Shown piece after piece: positions 24,584 to 36,499 of a stretch of DNA of 64,000 nt; position 1 is the stretch's first letter; each line of letters starts with the position of its first letter. Origin of the DNA: Linanthus parryae (taxonomy: Eukaryota > Streptophyta > Magnoliopsida > Ericales > Polemoniaceae); the NCBI GenBank assembly GCA_023055425.1, contig JALGPY010000002.1, positions 135,676,427 through 135,740,426 on the forward strand. The letters run 5' to 3'. The notes beneath the pieces were generated by a model that saw only the letters and a list, made by a program, of their open reading frames with translations, was not told the origin of the DNA and ran no database searches. The position numbers and the translations under genes were made by a program.

Positions 24584-25359
24584 GTTGGAAACCTTTAAAT
24601 TTTGGATGGTAAAATATGTAGAATTTAATTCTCACTCTGAGATGTTAAATCTGCAATTAAGAGTTGTCCAAAATAAGTTACGGGTGAATGAAAATTATTG
24701 TAAATTATGGGTGTACAAATAGGTCCTTCGATGGACGCAATTTAACTTTGGGTGCGTTATTAATTAAAGTCGCAAATTAATAATTGTTGGAATTGCTAAT
24801 AAGTTTATTAGTTATCGACCAAAGTTAGTTATTATTAGTTAATAACGTCCAGAGTTAGTTATTATCATGAATAGACACATCTATTCATTTGCACCCCTTT
24901 GAAGGGTCACCTACTCTATTATAAATAGAGGGCTTCTCCACCCATTTGTGCATTCCAAAATTTCCTTCTACTCTCCTAATTCCCTACAAAGTCCTCCTAG
25001 ACTTTGTAGAACATTCAACTTTCATAATTTTGAATTCCTATATTCCAATTCAATTCCTTCAAGAGAGATGCCATGCCATTGCGGTTCGTAGGGTGTAAGC
25101 GGTGTACTGACTTCTTGCACGGTGAGAGACGATTATCCTGGGAGGCGGTTTGTTCCGGATCAAGCAGTACCAAAGGGAGCAAATAAAGCCTTAAGGACAT
25201 CGAGCCAATGCTCGAGATCGTTTCTAATTACTATTCATATTCGACGACTTTTGTAAGTATTTTAATTCGTCTTTATTTAGTTACTTTCTATCATACGATT
25301 CTGTTTCAGCTTCTTCTCCATCTTCTTCTTTTCGGTCCAGTTTCGATTGTTCTCCAACA
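24584..25359 (+). repeat. 3' LTR of the copia element in DUF1262 copy A
   Basis: 776 bp, TGTTGGAAACC...GTTCTCCAACA, preceded by the polypurine tract GTGGGGGAT (24576-24583). Confidence 0.88.
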
Positions 25360-25790
25360 CAACAGTGGAAGCAGATTTCTAGAAGCGAAAATGTTCAAAG
25401 TCAGGGAAATGTTGTGTATACAGTCTACAGACGTAGAGGTAGAGGCTGAAATGGAGGTAGTAAACATAGGTGGCATGAAAGGGGTTTGGAATGAGAGTAA
25501 TGTGGGTAATGGAGTTGTTTGGTTTAATAGTTCTGGAGGAGGGAGTATTGGGTTGAGTTCACTAATAGTTGATAGGATGAAGTGGGAGGACGAGAGGGGT
25601 GGATGGGTGAGGGATGTGAGAAGTGAAGTGATGAGAGTGAAGAGAAAAGATGAGTTCTCTGGTATAGGTGGTTGGAATATATTTGGTTGCTATTTGTTGG
25701 TGGAGAGGTTTGTACTGAAAAGAATAGATGGAAGCATCGTCTTAACTTTTGCTTTCAAGCACACCCATATCATTAGAAGTAAATGGGAAT

Positions 25791-26180
25791 AGCATATCAT
25801 CATACTGTATCTAGCACAATGGTGTATTAACGGGTCTATTCCATCTTAGCATCTGTTTTAGTTGTATTGCAGCAGTATATTTTGTTGTCCAAACTATGCG
25901 GCGTGGTTCAGCAATGACCCCAATCAAATTACAGAAAGTAATAATCTAGCAAAAGCTGGGGTCATGAAGGTGAGGGAAAATCAATAACATACAATAATAT
26001 ACGCTTAAGCAGCATACTGAATTGCCCAACATTGAAGCAAAGAACACTAATTTATTAACATAAACATTTCAACCACTCAAATACTTTGAACTACAGAACC
26101 GAGTACACACAGATATGAAGAAGAAAAATGAACATCAAGGAAAAATGATTTGGTTAGAAGAAAAATGAACACAGATATGA
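25791..26180. other. 3' flank of DUF1262 copy A
   Basis: No gene recognised. It presumably held the 3' UTR of copy A. Confidence 0.4.
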
Positions 26181-26184
26181 AGTA

Positions 26185-26285
26185 GTGCACAACTTTCATC
26201 CCATTTGCTTCTAACCATAAATGTGTATGCTTCAAATTATAAGCTAATGCAATGCTCCATGAGGGGCTCCATTCAAGGGTATCAT
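26185..26285 (-). pseudogene. DUF1262 C-terminal scrap
   Basis: On the minus strand a short stretch reads SIALAYNLKHTHLWLEANG, matching the conserved C-terminus SIALTYDFKHTHVVRSKWE of genes B-D. Upstream similarity is not visible. It lies tail-to-tail with copy A, where a minus-strand partner would be expected. Confidence 0.7.
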
Positions 26286-27703
26286 TTTTGGTCTCGTGTA
26301 CAGCTCGATCACAACAGGACCTGGACATTTGACAACTTGGTCCAGTGTTGACGTGTTACTTAAGCGGTGTTGTATGTGGAAGTTCAGTTAAGAATCCGTT
26401 AACCAGCTTCTTTCCTGATGTCCCGCTGTGTGGACCTTCTGGGGGTGTCGAGGTTCGGCATTTATTCGGCTGTTCCCGCTACGGTTCAAATTTTTTGATT
26501 GATGGGGTGGTGTGTGAATGGATAGAGAGAGGCGCAAGGCTTGGCAGTTGACTCCTCTAGTTGTGTGCGTAACAGTTAAATCTTCAACAGTGTTCCGGAT
26601 GCTTTCTTCAGAGGGCTTTGCCTACAGTTGTTGGAGTGGTGGGCATGCATGCCGATTACTTTGATTGATCATCTGCTGGATTTTGTGATTCATCAGCATG
26701 CTTTGGTTTAGCAACTTTTCTTCTGTAGGTTATGGATGCATTATCTACCAATTCCTCAGTAAACATTATTTTTAGTTGAGCATATTTTTATTCCCAGTCA
26801 AAAATGATGGGCATGCTCCATCTTAGCAACTGTCTGCACCAATGTCTATACCAAGTACTCCATACGAGCAAGGTTGCTGTCCTCCTAGCAGATATAGCTG
26901 TTGTCTATTCAACAAATCCCTAACCAACATGTTTAACTCCGGTAAAAGCCAGGGGCATATATCTAACTATAAAAGTTTGGAAAGAACCCGTTTGAATAAA
27001 GGTGAGGAGGAATCAACGAGCATAAAAGATATCTAACTATGAAAGTTTATATCTATCGAAAGAACCAGTTGAATAAATGTGAGGAGAAATCAATGAGCAT
27101 AAAAGATACAATAAACAACTAACCAACAAATTTAATTCCTCAATTAGTGTTCGGGAACAACTATTTTAATCAGTTTTGATTAAAATCAGTCATTTCAATT
27201 TAATTCGGTTTGTTATGACACAAAATTTTAATCTGAAAATCTATACATTAAGATAATCTCAATGCAATTGTAGGATGTCCATAATTGACGATTATGCGGC
27301 TGAAAATCTCAGAAAAAATAATTTTAATGTGTTTCTGACATTAGCATGATCATAGTGCATTTATATGTGGGTGCATTCAAAAATTTGACGATATAGCTCT
27401 TTAAATTTTGTCTAATGGATCAAATCAACAATCTACAATTTGAATTCATACCAAACGGATTTTAATTTATAGTTATTCACTCTGAATGATTTCAGCCGAT
27501 TTTTCAGATTTTCTGCTGATACCAAAGAGGGCCTTAGTCTAAAAGAATCCAAATCAAAGTAAATTATTGGACACTTCAACCTTCATACAAGGGTAACTGT
27601 GATCAGAGTAAAAGAGCGATGAACATCATCTGATCAAAATGAATTGGTTAATACCATAGATTTTTTGGGAAGTCTTGAGATATTGTAACTCCAGTAGACA
27701 TCT
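26286..27703. other. Intergenic stretch between DUF1262 scrap and gene B
   Basis: No gene recognised. 26990-27120 contains a diverged local duplication (GTGAGGAG(G/A)AATCAA...GAGCATAAAAGATA). The same words occur downstream of genes C (39430) and D (47400), so this is shared 3' flank. 27130-27540 is AT-rich and could be a decayed MITE, but its ends match too poorly to call. Confidence 0.45.
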
Positions 27704-29334
27704 TCATTCCCATTTGCTTCTAACCACATGCGTGTGCTTGAAATCATAGGTTAATGCGATGCTCCCGTCCATTCTTGTCAGTACAAACCTCTCCACCAAA
27801 ACATAGACACCAAACTTGTTCCACCCACCAACACCAGGAAACTCCTCAGTTCTATTTACTCGGACTTGTCTCTTCTCGCTCCCAGACCATCCAACTCTCT
27901 CTTCCTCCCACTTGATTCTCTCAACAATTAGTGAACTCAACCCAATACTTCCTTCTTCTCCAGCAGAACTCCTAAACCAGACAACCCCATCACTCTCGTC
28001 CCACAATGCTTCCTTCTCAGCTATTTTGACGAATTCTCTTTGAACTTCCACATCCACAGACACTACATTTCCCTGATAGTGAATATTTTCACAGGCGAAT
28101 ATTTGTTCCCAATGTTGCACGAGGGTCATCTCATAGTACATTGATTGTTTCACTTGATCTTTCAGCAACCCATCTTTGACAAATATAAATGGACAATACC
28201 ACTTACCCACAACAATGGCTTGTGAACTCTTGCAAGATGTTGGGAAATCAAATTCCGGGAGTAGTGCTCGAAGGGATGTGTTTATTCCCGGTGCTTCACC
28301 TAGCTCATACCTTTTGGGTGTTTTGCTATAAATCTCCCACCCGTGCTGTCTCAGGAAGTATGGAGGAAAGCTGTCTGGTGCAATTGATGCACCGTGAAAC
28401 AAACCTTCAGTTTTCAAGCATGTCTCATAAGGATGGATCTCAAATTGCTGATAAGGGTCATTTGGAATAAAAGGTCTAGGTTTGACATCCGAGATGCACC
28501 TGCAGAAGCAACAATTGCTCATGTCTTCCTCAGTTGACGAAGCATATGCTTCCCTGAAAAGGCAATGTATTTCTTGTGTTAGGCAATACCAGAACATATC
28601 ACAATCGGTATTGGCAACATATAAACTACTGATTCACAATGGTGTCATGTTGATCCAGAATTTCACTCTATATGATTCAGAGTTCATTGACATAAATTAG
28701 CGCAAACAGATGAAATCAATTCTATATCCCAGCATCGAACTTGTAACATCTTTTACATCTCTCAACCAAATTCAATTTCTGCCACTGCTTCACCCCACCC
28801 CCACTAACATTAAAGTCACCTTCACCACCCACTACTTGTTCAAAGCTAAAGAAACAGAGAAATCATCTACACATAGTGCTACTGAGGTTTACATCTATAC
28901 CAATATTCTAGAATACTCCCTAGTAGACCAAAACACAATCAAATAAAATGAAATTCAAACACAACTGCAACAAATCAAATTAATAAAACGAAGTTGGTTT
29001 CCTGAATGTAGTCATACCCTTTATGCGATCCACGTGGCTTTATTGCGTAATACTGATTGGATGAAAGTGGCTGATTGACAACAGGAATTAAAGCAACATC
29101 ATAATAGGAAACACGCTTGCTCTCACCAGCGCCAGTTGAGTAGCGAACAGTGAGGTTCTTGTTCTGTGGGAAAGGGAGGCTCTTCAGGTACTGATTTTTA
29201 CACAACCCGAAACAAATAGTAGTTTCTGATTCTTCGTCTTGGAGTACTAGATATCCTGAATTCGGACCTTCAGGAGGTATTGAAAGAGATTCAGGGGATC
29301 TGAGGAATTGGGAAAGAGGTCTGGTCACATACAT
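27704..29334 (-). CDS. DUF1262-family protein, gene B (388 aa, two exons)
   Basis: Function unknown; DUF1262 is a plant-specific family. Exon 1 is 29334-29018 and exon 2 is 28553-27704, with a 464-bp intron (donor GTATGA, acceptor TTTTCAG) split in phase 2. Together they give 1167 bp with no stop. Exon 1 (about 106 aa) has MYVTRPLSQFLRSPES, PPEGPNSGYLVLQDEESE, LPFPQNKNLTVRY and VNQPLSSNQYYAIKPRGSHK. Exon 2 starts with EAYASSTEEDMSNCCFCRC, a cysteine cluster, then DPYQQFEIHPYETC, FPPYFLRQHGWEIYSKTPK, GKWYCPFIFVKD, and ends FKHTHVVRSKWE. No signal peptide or membrane segment is evident. I chose ATG 29334 because a TATA box lies about 64 bp upstream and the alternative ATG at 29439 is beyond it. 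Gene B lacks the exon-1 scrap found upstream of C and D. Family call firm, splice sites likely. Confidence 0.85.
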
Positions 29335-29397
29335 AACTCTTACCAAACCTTTCAACTTGTCTTTAATTTTGGCTTGGTTTGGTTTCTGTCTTTTGTG

Positions 29398-29407
29398 TAT
29401 ATATATA
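29398..29407 (-). promoter_or_regulatory. TATA box of gene B
   Basis: TATATATA on the minus strand, about 64 bp before the chosen start codon. The related sequence TATATATA recurs at 42702-42711 in the duplicated promoter. Confidence 0.5.
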
Positions 29408-29409
29408 GG

Positions 29410-30149
29410 CACAGGAGAAAACGATATTGAATAATTCAAAGAACCTTAGCATCTTGATCATGTAGTGGCAAACTACCATGAAATTTCTAATCATATGCAG
29501 GGTTAGGAATGTTGCTTGATTGAGTCTCATGTTGACCATTTGAATTATGATATTGAATATGTATGTAACTGATATCAAATAAAGATCTGCTATATAATTA
29601 TATTTTGTCAACACGTGTCATTTTTTTGTTGGGCAACTGCAGAAAAGTCAAAGATTACCCATGTGTCCAAGCTGCCAAGTTAATTAACTACTGAAGAAGG
29701 TTGAACCTTGAACCTTCCTGGATGGCTCCTCCAGAGAGAGCCTCAAAATACTCGAATTTATCGTGAGGAATGAACTGAATTTGTTGATATTTCTTAATGT
29801 TTTTGAATGAACAAACAAATATTGAGATGACATGATGGCCACGAAATTGCACCAAGCGATTTTTGTATTCGTATATTAGGCAACTTTAATGGTTGAATAC
29901 ACGAATGCAATGGTCAACTTTAACTAAAAGCTAATTGTTATTGAGCATGAAAGTATTCACATATAGAGATTTGAGCTAGGTTGATAACCAGCATAAAACT
30001 TTGTCACTAACTATGAACATGGATCAAAAGATTTGGCTGGGGCCATTTCCTGCTTGCGGCACAAAATGATCAGACAATGGGGTTAGTGATAAATAGCAAG
30101 GGCAAACTGTGCCCCCCCCCCCCCCCCCCTTTCAGAAATGCAGCACATC
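29410..30149. other. Upstream region of gene B, duplicated at 42720-43440
   Basis: Non-coding. Matches 42720-43440 along most of its length. Contains a poly-C run at 30114-30129 that is absent from the other copy. Confidence 0.7.
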
Positions 30150-30962
30150 ATAGACGGGGTGTAGGTAAATTGATGGTGCTAAATGACAATATGATTAGGA
30201 TTGGAGGTTAATATAGTTTGCCTTCAGGAACCAAGTAGGTAGGGTACAGAGGAGAGAGAGCTAGGAAAAAAAACCGGTTCACACATTGGTATACCATGTA
30301 AACATAAAAGTAGGAATAGGGTATGTATTCTTGAAGACAAACGTCTCAAGGATACAGTGGTGGACAATAGTAGGTGATAGGTCAATCATTTTAAACCTAG
30401 TTATTGGAGAAGTGACACTAAATGTTGTTTATGCCTACACACCACTAGTCAGGCTAGAACATTATTAAGAGACAATTTTGGGAGGATCTGGACGATCTAG
30501 TTCCAGGGTTATCAAGCAGAGAGAGTCATTATAGGTTGAATTCTTAATGGGCATGGTAGGAGGAAAAACAACCTTTTGAGAGACTACATATAAAGTTTGG
30601 ACGAGCTAGAGGGGAGTGACATATTGTAGTTCGCTTTCGCACATGATTTAGTAGTAATGAGCACACGCTTTAAGTAAAGGGATGAACACTTTCTAGCTTT
30701 GCAGAGTTGAACAAATGCTAGCAAGATAGACTTCTTTCTCACATGGAAAGGCAATAAAAGGATCTGTAAGGAGTGTACACCTATAGTAGGTGAGAGTTCT
30801 ACCACCCAACATAGACTTTTGGTTTTGGAAATGTGTGTAAGGAGATGAAATGCTAGAATCCGGGAACTAGGTACCTACATACTAAGTGGTGGAATTTGGA
30901 AGTGAAAAATTTGAAGTTTCTAGAAACAGGGTGTTAAAGAGGGAATAGGGAGAGTGAGTGAA
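30150..30962 (+). pseudogene. RTE-type LINE copy 1, 5' part (endonuclease region)
   Basis: Heavily decayed. Visible pieces include VNIVCLQE near 30205 and GEVTLNVVYAYTPL near 30405-30450, typical of the apurinic endonuclease domain of plant RTE LINEs. Matches the second copy at 43440-44235. It is cut at 30962 by a copia element and resumes at 35686. Confidence 0.72.
30958..30962. other. Left target-site duplication of the young copia element
   Basis: GTGAA here and at 35681-35685. The unoccupied site is preserved in LINE copy 2 at about 44226-44245. Confidence 0.92.
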
Positions 30963-31148
30963 TGATAGATGATAGAATCATAGTCAATATTCATAGTCAA
31001 TATGTCAATTATTTACTCATAATTAGTTACCTAATTTGTAGCAATCAGTTAGCAAATAGATAGTAATCAGCTCCTGATTTGTAGCCAGTAACTCTTGTAT
31101 TTAAACTGATGATATTCTCAATAACAGTCAACCATTGAATCTCCTTTA
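30963..31148 (+). repeat. 5' LTR of the young copia element
   Basis: TGATAGATGATAG...AATCTCCTTTA, 186 bp. It ends in TA, not the usual CA; the primer-binding site follows at once. Confidence 0.92.
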
Positions 31149-31160
31149 TGGTATCAGAGC
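31149..31160 (+). other. Primer-binding site of the young copia element
   Basis: TGGTATCAGAGC, the initiator tRNA-Met type, with no gap from the LTR. Confidence 0.9.
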
Positions 31161-31236
31161 TCTAGAGCTTCTTCTATCAAAATCGCTTCCGCTCCTTCTC
31201 TTCTTGTTCTTCTTCTCTGACCTCACGTCTCTCAAA

Positions 31237-34200
31237 ATGGCCCCTGATGCAAAGTCGACTTTCCACCCGGCTCTTGCTGTGAACAACATCTCCAATCACA
31301 TTCCGATCAAACTTGGAATGGATAACGATCAATACCCTCTTTGGGTAGCTTTGTTCACCAATCATGCCAAATCCAATCGGGTTCTTCACCACATCGTCAC
31401 TCCGAAGGTTGCTATTCCACCACCTTCCACGGATGACGAGAAGGAGATGTGGGAGACACTCGATGCCACGGTTTTGCAGTGGATCTATTCCACCATATCA
31501 ACCGAACTCTTGGAAACTATCGTCGAAATCGAGTCCACAGCCATGGAAGCTTGGGAACGAATCGCGAGCCTTTTCCAGGATAATGAAAATTCAAGAGCTG
31601 TCACGCTTGAACAAGAATTTTCGCACGTCGAGATGGCGGATTTTTCCTCTGTCTCGGCCTACTGCCAACGTCTTAAATCCTTGGCGGACCAATTGAAGAA
31701 TGTCGGCTCTCCGGTCTCCAACAGCCGCCTAGTTCTTCAATTAGTCTCCGGTCTCTCTCCAGCATACCAAGGTGTAGGAACGATCATCCGTCAAAGCAAC
31801 CCTCTTCCTGCATTCTATCGTGCTCGGTCCATGTTAACTCTCGAAGAGGCTGGTCTAGCCAAACAGGCTGCCACTGCTTCGTCCGAGGCGCATTATGTGC
31901 GTGGTGGTGCTGACAGCGACCTTGGAGGGCACTCATCGAAGGGTTCTCTTTCTGGAAACGGCAGAGGTGGCCGTGGACAAGGGTCTAGTGGAAAGAAAAA
32001 GGGGAACAAGGGTGGCAAAGGAGGCAAGGGCCAACAAGCATCATCTCCCGCAGCAGAACAACCTAATCCTCCTCAACCCGCAGCAACACAACAATGGTCC
32101 GGGGGGTATGGGCCGTGGCAGTGGCCCTCCTCTCCTTGGGGTTATCCACCGTGCCCCTATCCCTCTACCCCGTGGATGCGACCCTCTTACTCCCCTCGGC
32201 CACAGCAAGGGATTTTGGGCAGTCGGCCCCAACAGGCATATACGGCTGATGCTTCCACACCGACCCCTACTGACATTGAGGCGGCCATGTACACTCTTGG
32301 GCTAACTCCTCCTGAACCGTGGGTGATGGACACGGGTGCTACGTCTCATATGACGTCGAATCAAGGTACGCTCTCGTCTTATGTTAATAAGAGTTTTCGT
32401 AATGGTATACTTGTCGGAAATGGCAATTCTATTCCCATCAATGGCTACGGCCACGCTACCCTACCTACACCACATTCCCCATTAGTATTAAAAAATGTCC
32501 TTGTCGCCCCAAAACTAATCAAAAACCTTATTTCTGTTAGAAAATTCACTACCGATAACATGGTATCCGTTGAATTTGACCCATTTGGTTTTTGTGTGAA
32601 GGATTTGCGGACGGGGACACGTCTAATGAGGTGTGATAGTCGGGGTGCTCTTTATCCTGTGTCTCCCATTACTCAACAAGTCATACCGTCGTCATTTGCT
32701 GCTTTAGCTCCATCAGTTTGGCACGATCGCTTAGGCCATCCGGGTGCTCCCGTCTTTTCTGTTATTAGGCAAAATAAACTCATTGATTGTAATTCGAATT
32801 CTACTAAATCGTTTTGTCAGTCATGTCCTCTAGGAAAACATGTTCGTTTACCATTTGCTACGTCCATTTCACAAACTTATATGCCATTTGATATTCTTCA
32901 CTGTGATTTGTGGACTTCCCCCATATTAAGCTCCCTTGGTCACAAATATTATTTGGTAGTTTTGGATGATTTTTCAAATTTCTTATGGACATTCCCCATC
33001 GCCAAGAAAAATCACGTCAGCCCCATATTAACAAAGTTTCATGCTCTTGTTCAAACTCAATTTGAATGAAAAATAAAGTCGATACAATGTGATAATGGCA
33101 CTGAATTTGTCAACAGCCTATTTCGAAATTTTTGTGAGGATAATGGATTAGTCTTTCGTCTCTCTTGTCCTCATACTTCCTCTCAAAATGGCAAAGCAGA
33201 ACGTAAAATTCGTTCTATTAATAACATTGTTCGGACTTTACTTTTTCATGCTTCACTCCCTGTTAATTTGTGGCATCATGCTCTTGCTACAACTACTTAT
33301 TTACTGAACATCATTCCTAGTAAAAGCATTGCCTATAACATCCCTCTTAGCATCCTCTATAATCGTACACCGGTTTATAGACATCTTCGTATTTTTGGTT
33401 GCTTATGTTTTCCATTAATACCGTCCACCACCACACATAAACTCCAACCTCGTTCCACTCCGTGTGTGTTCCTCGGTTATCCTCAAGATCACCGTGGGTA
33501 TAAGTGTCTCGACATGTCTACTCGCAAAATCATTATTTGTCGTCATGTCTTATTTGATGAGTATACTTTCCCGTTTGCCAAAATCCATCAACCCGACGCT
33601 CACACCTACGATTTTTTGGATGATGGAGTCTCCCCGTATGTCCTCCGACACATGACCATGACTCCTTCACAACCGCCCGAAACACCCACACCCTCCCCCA
33701 CTGCCCAGTCCCCTCACAGTGGGTCTGCCCTGTCCAACCCTCCTGCCCAGTTCCCAGGCAGTAGGCCTGCTACCAGCCACGCAGCCCCACCCCTCATCAC
33801 CTATACTCGCCGAGCACATATACCTATCTCCAAACCCACAACCTCCAAACCCACTACCCGTGCTGATCATGGCATCGTCAAACCAAACCCCAAATACTCA
33901 CAGCCCTCCAAAGAACACAATTTATCTCACTCCGTAGCTATATCGCCGATTCCAAAAAAATCCCCTATTAGCTCTCAGTGACACTAATTGGAAATTGGCC
34001 ATGGACGATGAGTATACCGCTCTTATTGATAATAAGACTTGGGTCTTGGTTCCACGACCTCCGAATGTCAATGTTATTCGCTCTATGTGGATTTTCCGGC
34101 ATAAGTTTAACTCTGACGGTTCGTTTGAAAGGTATAAAGCTCGTCTTGTAGGTGATGGCAAAACACAACAAGTTGGTGTCGATTGTGGCGAAACTTTTAG

Positions 34201-35497
34201 CCCCGTGGTTAAGCCCTCTACCATTCGCACGGTTCTATGCCTCGCCCTTTCGAAGTCATGGTCCATTAATCAGCTTGATGTAAAGAATGCTTTCTTACAT
34301 GGCACTTTACATGAAACGGTTTATATGCATCAACCCATGGGGTATCGCGACAAGACACGGCCTACTCATGTTTGTCTCCTCAAGAAGTCACTCTACGGCC
34401 TCAAACAAGCACCTCGTGCTTGGTACAAACGGTTTGCCGACTATATTGCTCAAATTGGTTTCAGTCACAGCAAAGTGGATCACTCATTATTCATTTATCG
34501 ACAAGGTACACATATTGCATATTTGCTATTGTATGTCGACGATATTATATTGACCTGCTCCTCGGATGCTCTGCGCACTACAATTATGAGTCAGCTTCAC
34601 AAGGAATTTGCAATGAAAGATCTCGGTCCTCTGAGTTATTTTCTAGGCATTTCTGTCCAGCAATGTTCAAAAGGAATGTTTTTGTCACAAACCAAGTTTG
34701 CTACTGAAATTATCGAGCGTGCTGGTATGTCCTCTTGTAAAGCTGCGGCTACCCCTGTTGATACCAAGCCCAAATTGAGTGCCGCTCCATCTGTTCCGTG
34801 TGCCGATCCTACTCTATATCGTAGTCTAGCCGGGGCCCTGCAGTACCTTACTTTCACCCGGCCGGACATCTCTTACGCCGTTCAGCAAGTCTGCTTGTTC
34901 ATGCACAACCCAATGGATGAGCACATGGCTGCTCTTAAGCGCATCATTCGGTATGTACAGGGAACCTCTCAACGTGGTTTATGGCTCTATAAATCTGCCC
35001 CTTCCCTTCTTCGTGCTTACACAGATGCCGATTGGGGGGGATGTCCCGATACTCGACGATCTACTTCTAGATACTGTGTTTTTCTTGGAGCTAATCTCAT
35101 TTCATGGGCATCCAAACGGCAACCGACTTTATCACGGTCCAGTGCAGAAGCCGAATACCGTGGAGTGGCCAATGTTGTTGCCGAGTCATGCTGGCTCCGG
35201 AATTTACTCGTGGAACTTCACGTACCAATGCCTAAAGCTACTCTTGTTTACTGTGATAACGTGAGCGCCATTTATCTCTCCGGCAACCCGGTTCAACACC
35301 AACGTACTAAACATATAGAAATGGACATTCATTTTGTGCGGGAAAAGGTTGAACGCGGCGAGGTTCGCGTCCATCATGTCTCCTCTCGTTATCAAATCGC
35401 GGATATCGTCACCAAAGGCTTGCCCCTTGTTCTTTTTGATGATTTCCGTGACAGTTTACACGTTCGTCTACCTCCCGTATCAACTGCGGGGGAGTGA
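31237..35497 (+). pseudogene. Ty1/copia gag-pol of the young element, two lesions
   Basis: Starts at ATG 31237 ([13 protein letters not shown]). Gag has the usual copia UBN2-like core ([32 protein letters not shown]) and ends in a Gly/Lys/Gln-rich tail ([20 protein letters not shown]) with no CCHC knuckle visible. Protease DTGA is at about residue 365 (32329). Next come the pre-integrase HDRLGHPG, the integrase CQSCPLGKH and core. The frame meets a TGA at 33067-33069, then runs on in the same frame to 33981. A frame change near the A/C run at 33952-33965 moves RT to another frame, which is open from about 33960 to 35497: YVDD intact at 34532-34543, RNase H RSSAEAEYRGVAN and CDNVSAIYLSGNP. One nonsense codon and one frameshift are the only lesions seen; the frameshift lies in a homopolymer and could be a sequencing error. 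Confidence 0.9.
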
Positions 35498-35680
35498 TAG
35501 ATGATAGAATCATAGTCAATATTCATAGTCAATATGTCAATTATTTACTCATAATTAGTTACCTAATTTGTAGCAATCAGTTAGCAAATAGATAGTAATC
35601 AGCTCCTGATTTGTAGCCAGTAACTCTTGTATTTAAACTGATGATATTCTCAATAACAGTCAACCATTGAATCTCCTTTA
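35495..35680 (+). repeat. 3' LTR of the young copia element
   Basis: 186 bp, identical to 30963-31148, preceded by the polypurine GCGGGGGAG. Confidence 0.92.
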
Positions 35681-36317
35681 GTGAAGAACCTAAAGGTATG
35701 TGGGAGAAGACGGCTTGGTGTACTAGAAGGATAGCAACAACTGTTTCGAGGAGTCTAAGGTAAGTGGACCACCATCTGAAGAAACATGGTGGTGGAATGA
35801 CAAGTCTAAAATGCCGTTAAACAAAAAGGGAGTGTCACAAAGCCTTATTTACTTGCATGAACCATGAGAATTTGAACAGATATGAATGCAATCAAAGAGG
35901 ATAAGGCTAGAGCATATGATAGTTCATGAGAGACAATTTTAAGGATGGCGAGAGGGATATTTGTCAAAATTTTAAGAATTAGAGAGAGGAAGGACCTAAG
36001 TTCATTAAGTATTCAAGGATGTGGATAATAGATTTTTAGTTAAAGACGATAAGTTTGAGGAAAGGCGGGGAAGTTATTATGAGAAGCTCTTTAGTGAAAC
36101 TATTTGGGTGACCTGAGCTTAGGTGTTCTTGGCGGCTCTTGTTTGTGCTCAAACTATAAGTTCACTCGTAAGATCAGGGAAATTGAGGTCAAAGATGCTT
36201 CGAAGAAGATGAAAGTAGGGAAAGCTGAAGAACTTGTGGAATTCCTATTTAAGTGTGGCAGTTGCTAGGTGACGAAATGGTAGTATGGTTGATTAATACG
36301 CTTTATAAATCTTGAAG

Positions 36318-36440
36318 TGAAAAAAAATTGGAATACATTCGTGCCTTCATTCAAAAACAAGGGAGGTATTCAAAAATCTTGAAGTGCAAAAAAATGGAGG
36401 AATACATTCGTGCCTTTATTCAAAAACAAGGGAGGTATTC
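36318..36440 (+). repeat. 60-bp tandem duplication in LINE copy 1
   Basis: AATACATTCGTGCCTT(C/T)ATT followed by CAAAAACAAGGGAGGTATTC occurs twice about 62 bp apart; LINE copy 2 has it once (44890-44935). Confidence 0.75.
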
Positions 36441-36499
36441 AAAGTTTCTCTAGTAGTCGAGGTATCAAACCAAGTCACATAATAAAGCTTTGTGAACGT

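Larger units (their letters stand above)
19432..25359 (+). mobile_element. Ty1/copia element inserted in exon 2 of DUF1262 copy A
   Basis: 5928 bp, flanked by the perfect 5-bp duplication CAACA (19427-19431, 25360-25364). LTR ends are TGTTGGA...TCCAACA. The internal region lacks a primer-binding site, gag and protease; about 1.3 kb of non-coding sequence with repeated AGAGTTT...ACTCAT words stands there instead. Pol starts inside the integrase. Defective, but the LTRs are nearly identical, so the insertion looks young. Confidence 0.88.
17670..25790 (+). pseudogene. DUF1262-family gene, copy A, broken by transposons
   Basis: A two-exon gene of the plant DUF1262 family, function unknown. Exon 1 starts at ATG 17670 (MYVTRRLSHLL) and shows SPEGPNSGYLVIKDEESETT and ALIPVLNQPLSSNQYYAIK. 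A 204-bp hAT MITE sits in it at 17969-18172; the donor GTACG is at 18181. The intron (18181-18993) holds two more MITEs. Exon 2 begins at 18994 (EAYTCSNEDDMANSCFGYC) and is cut at 19431 by a 5.9-kb copia element, resuming at 25365. The C-terminal half reads to a stop at 25790 and ends FKHTHIIRSKWE. A further frame change is visible near 25415-25425. Without the MITE and one duplicated 8-mer, exon 1 has the same phase as the intact paralogues (299 versus 317 bp, both leaving two bases). Clearly dead, but recognisable end to end. Confidence 0.85.
30963..35680 (+). mobile_element. Young compact Ty1/copia element with identical LTRs
   Basis: 4718 bp, inserted in LINE copy 1, with 186-bp LTRs that are identical by eye over their whole length, a perfect GTGAA duplication, primer-binding site, one long gag-pol frame and a polypurine tract. 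The small size and short LTRs fit the Ale/Retrofit group (inference). The homologous site in LINE copy 2 is empty, so insertion followed the segmental duplication. Confidence 0.93.

Noticed and set aside
25208..25364. ORF starting in the copia LTR and running into DUF1262 exon 2
   Set aside because: The first part is LTR sequence; only the part after 25365 is DUF1262, and it is a pseudogene fragment.
27130..27540. Possible MITE between 26 kb and gene B
   Set aside because: The candidate ends are only weakly inverted and no target duplication was found.
29335..29439. Upstream in-frame ATG giving a longer N-terminus for gene B
   Set aside because: It lies upstream of the TATA motif at 29398-29407, and the extra residues do not match the other copies.
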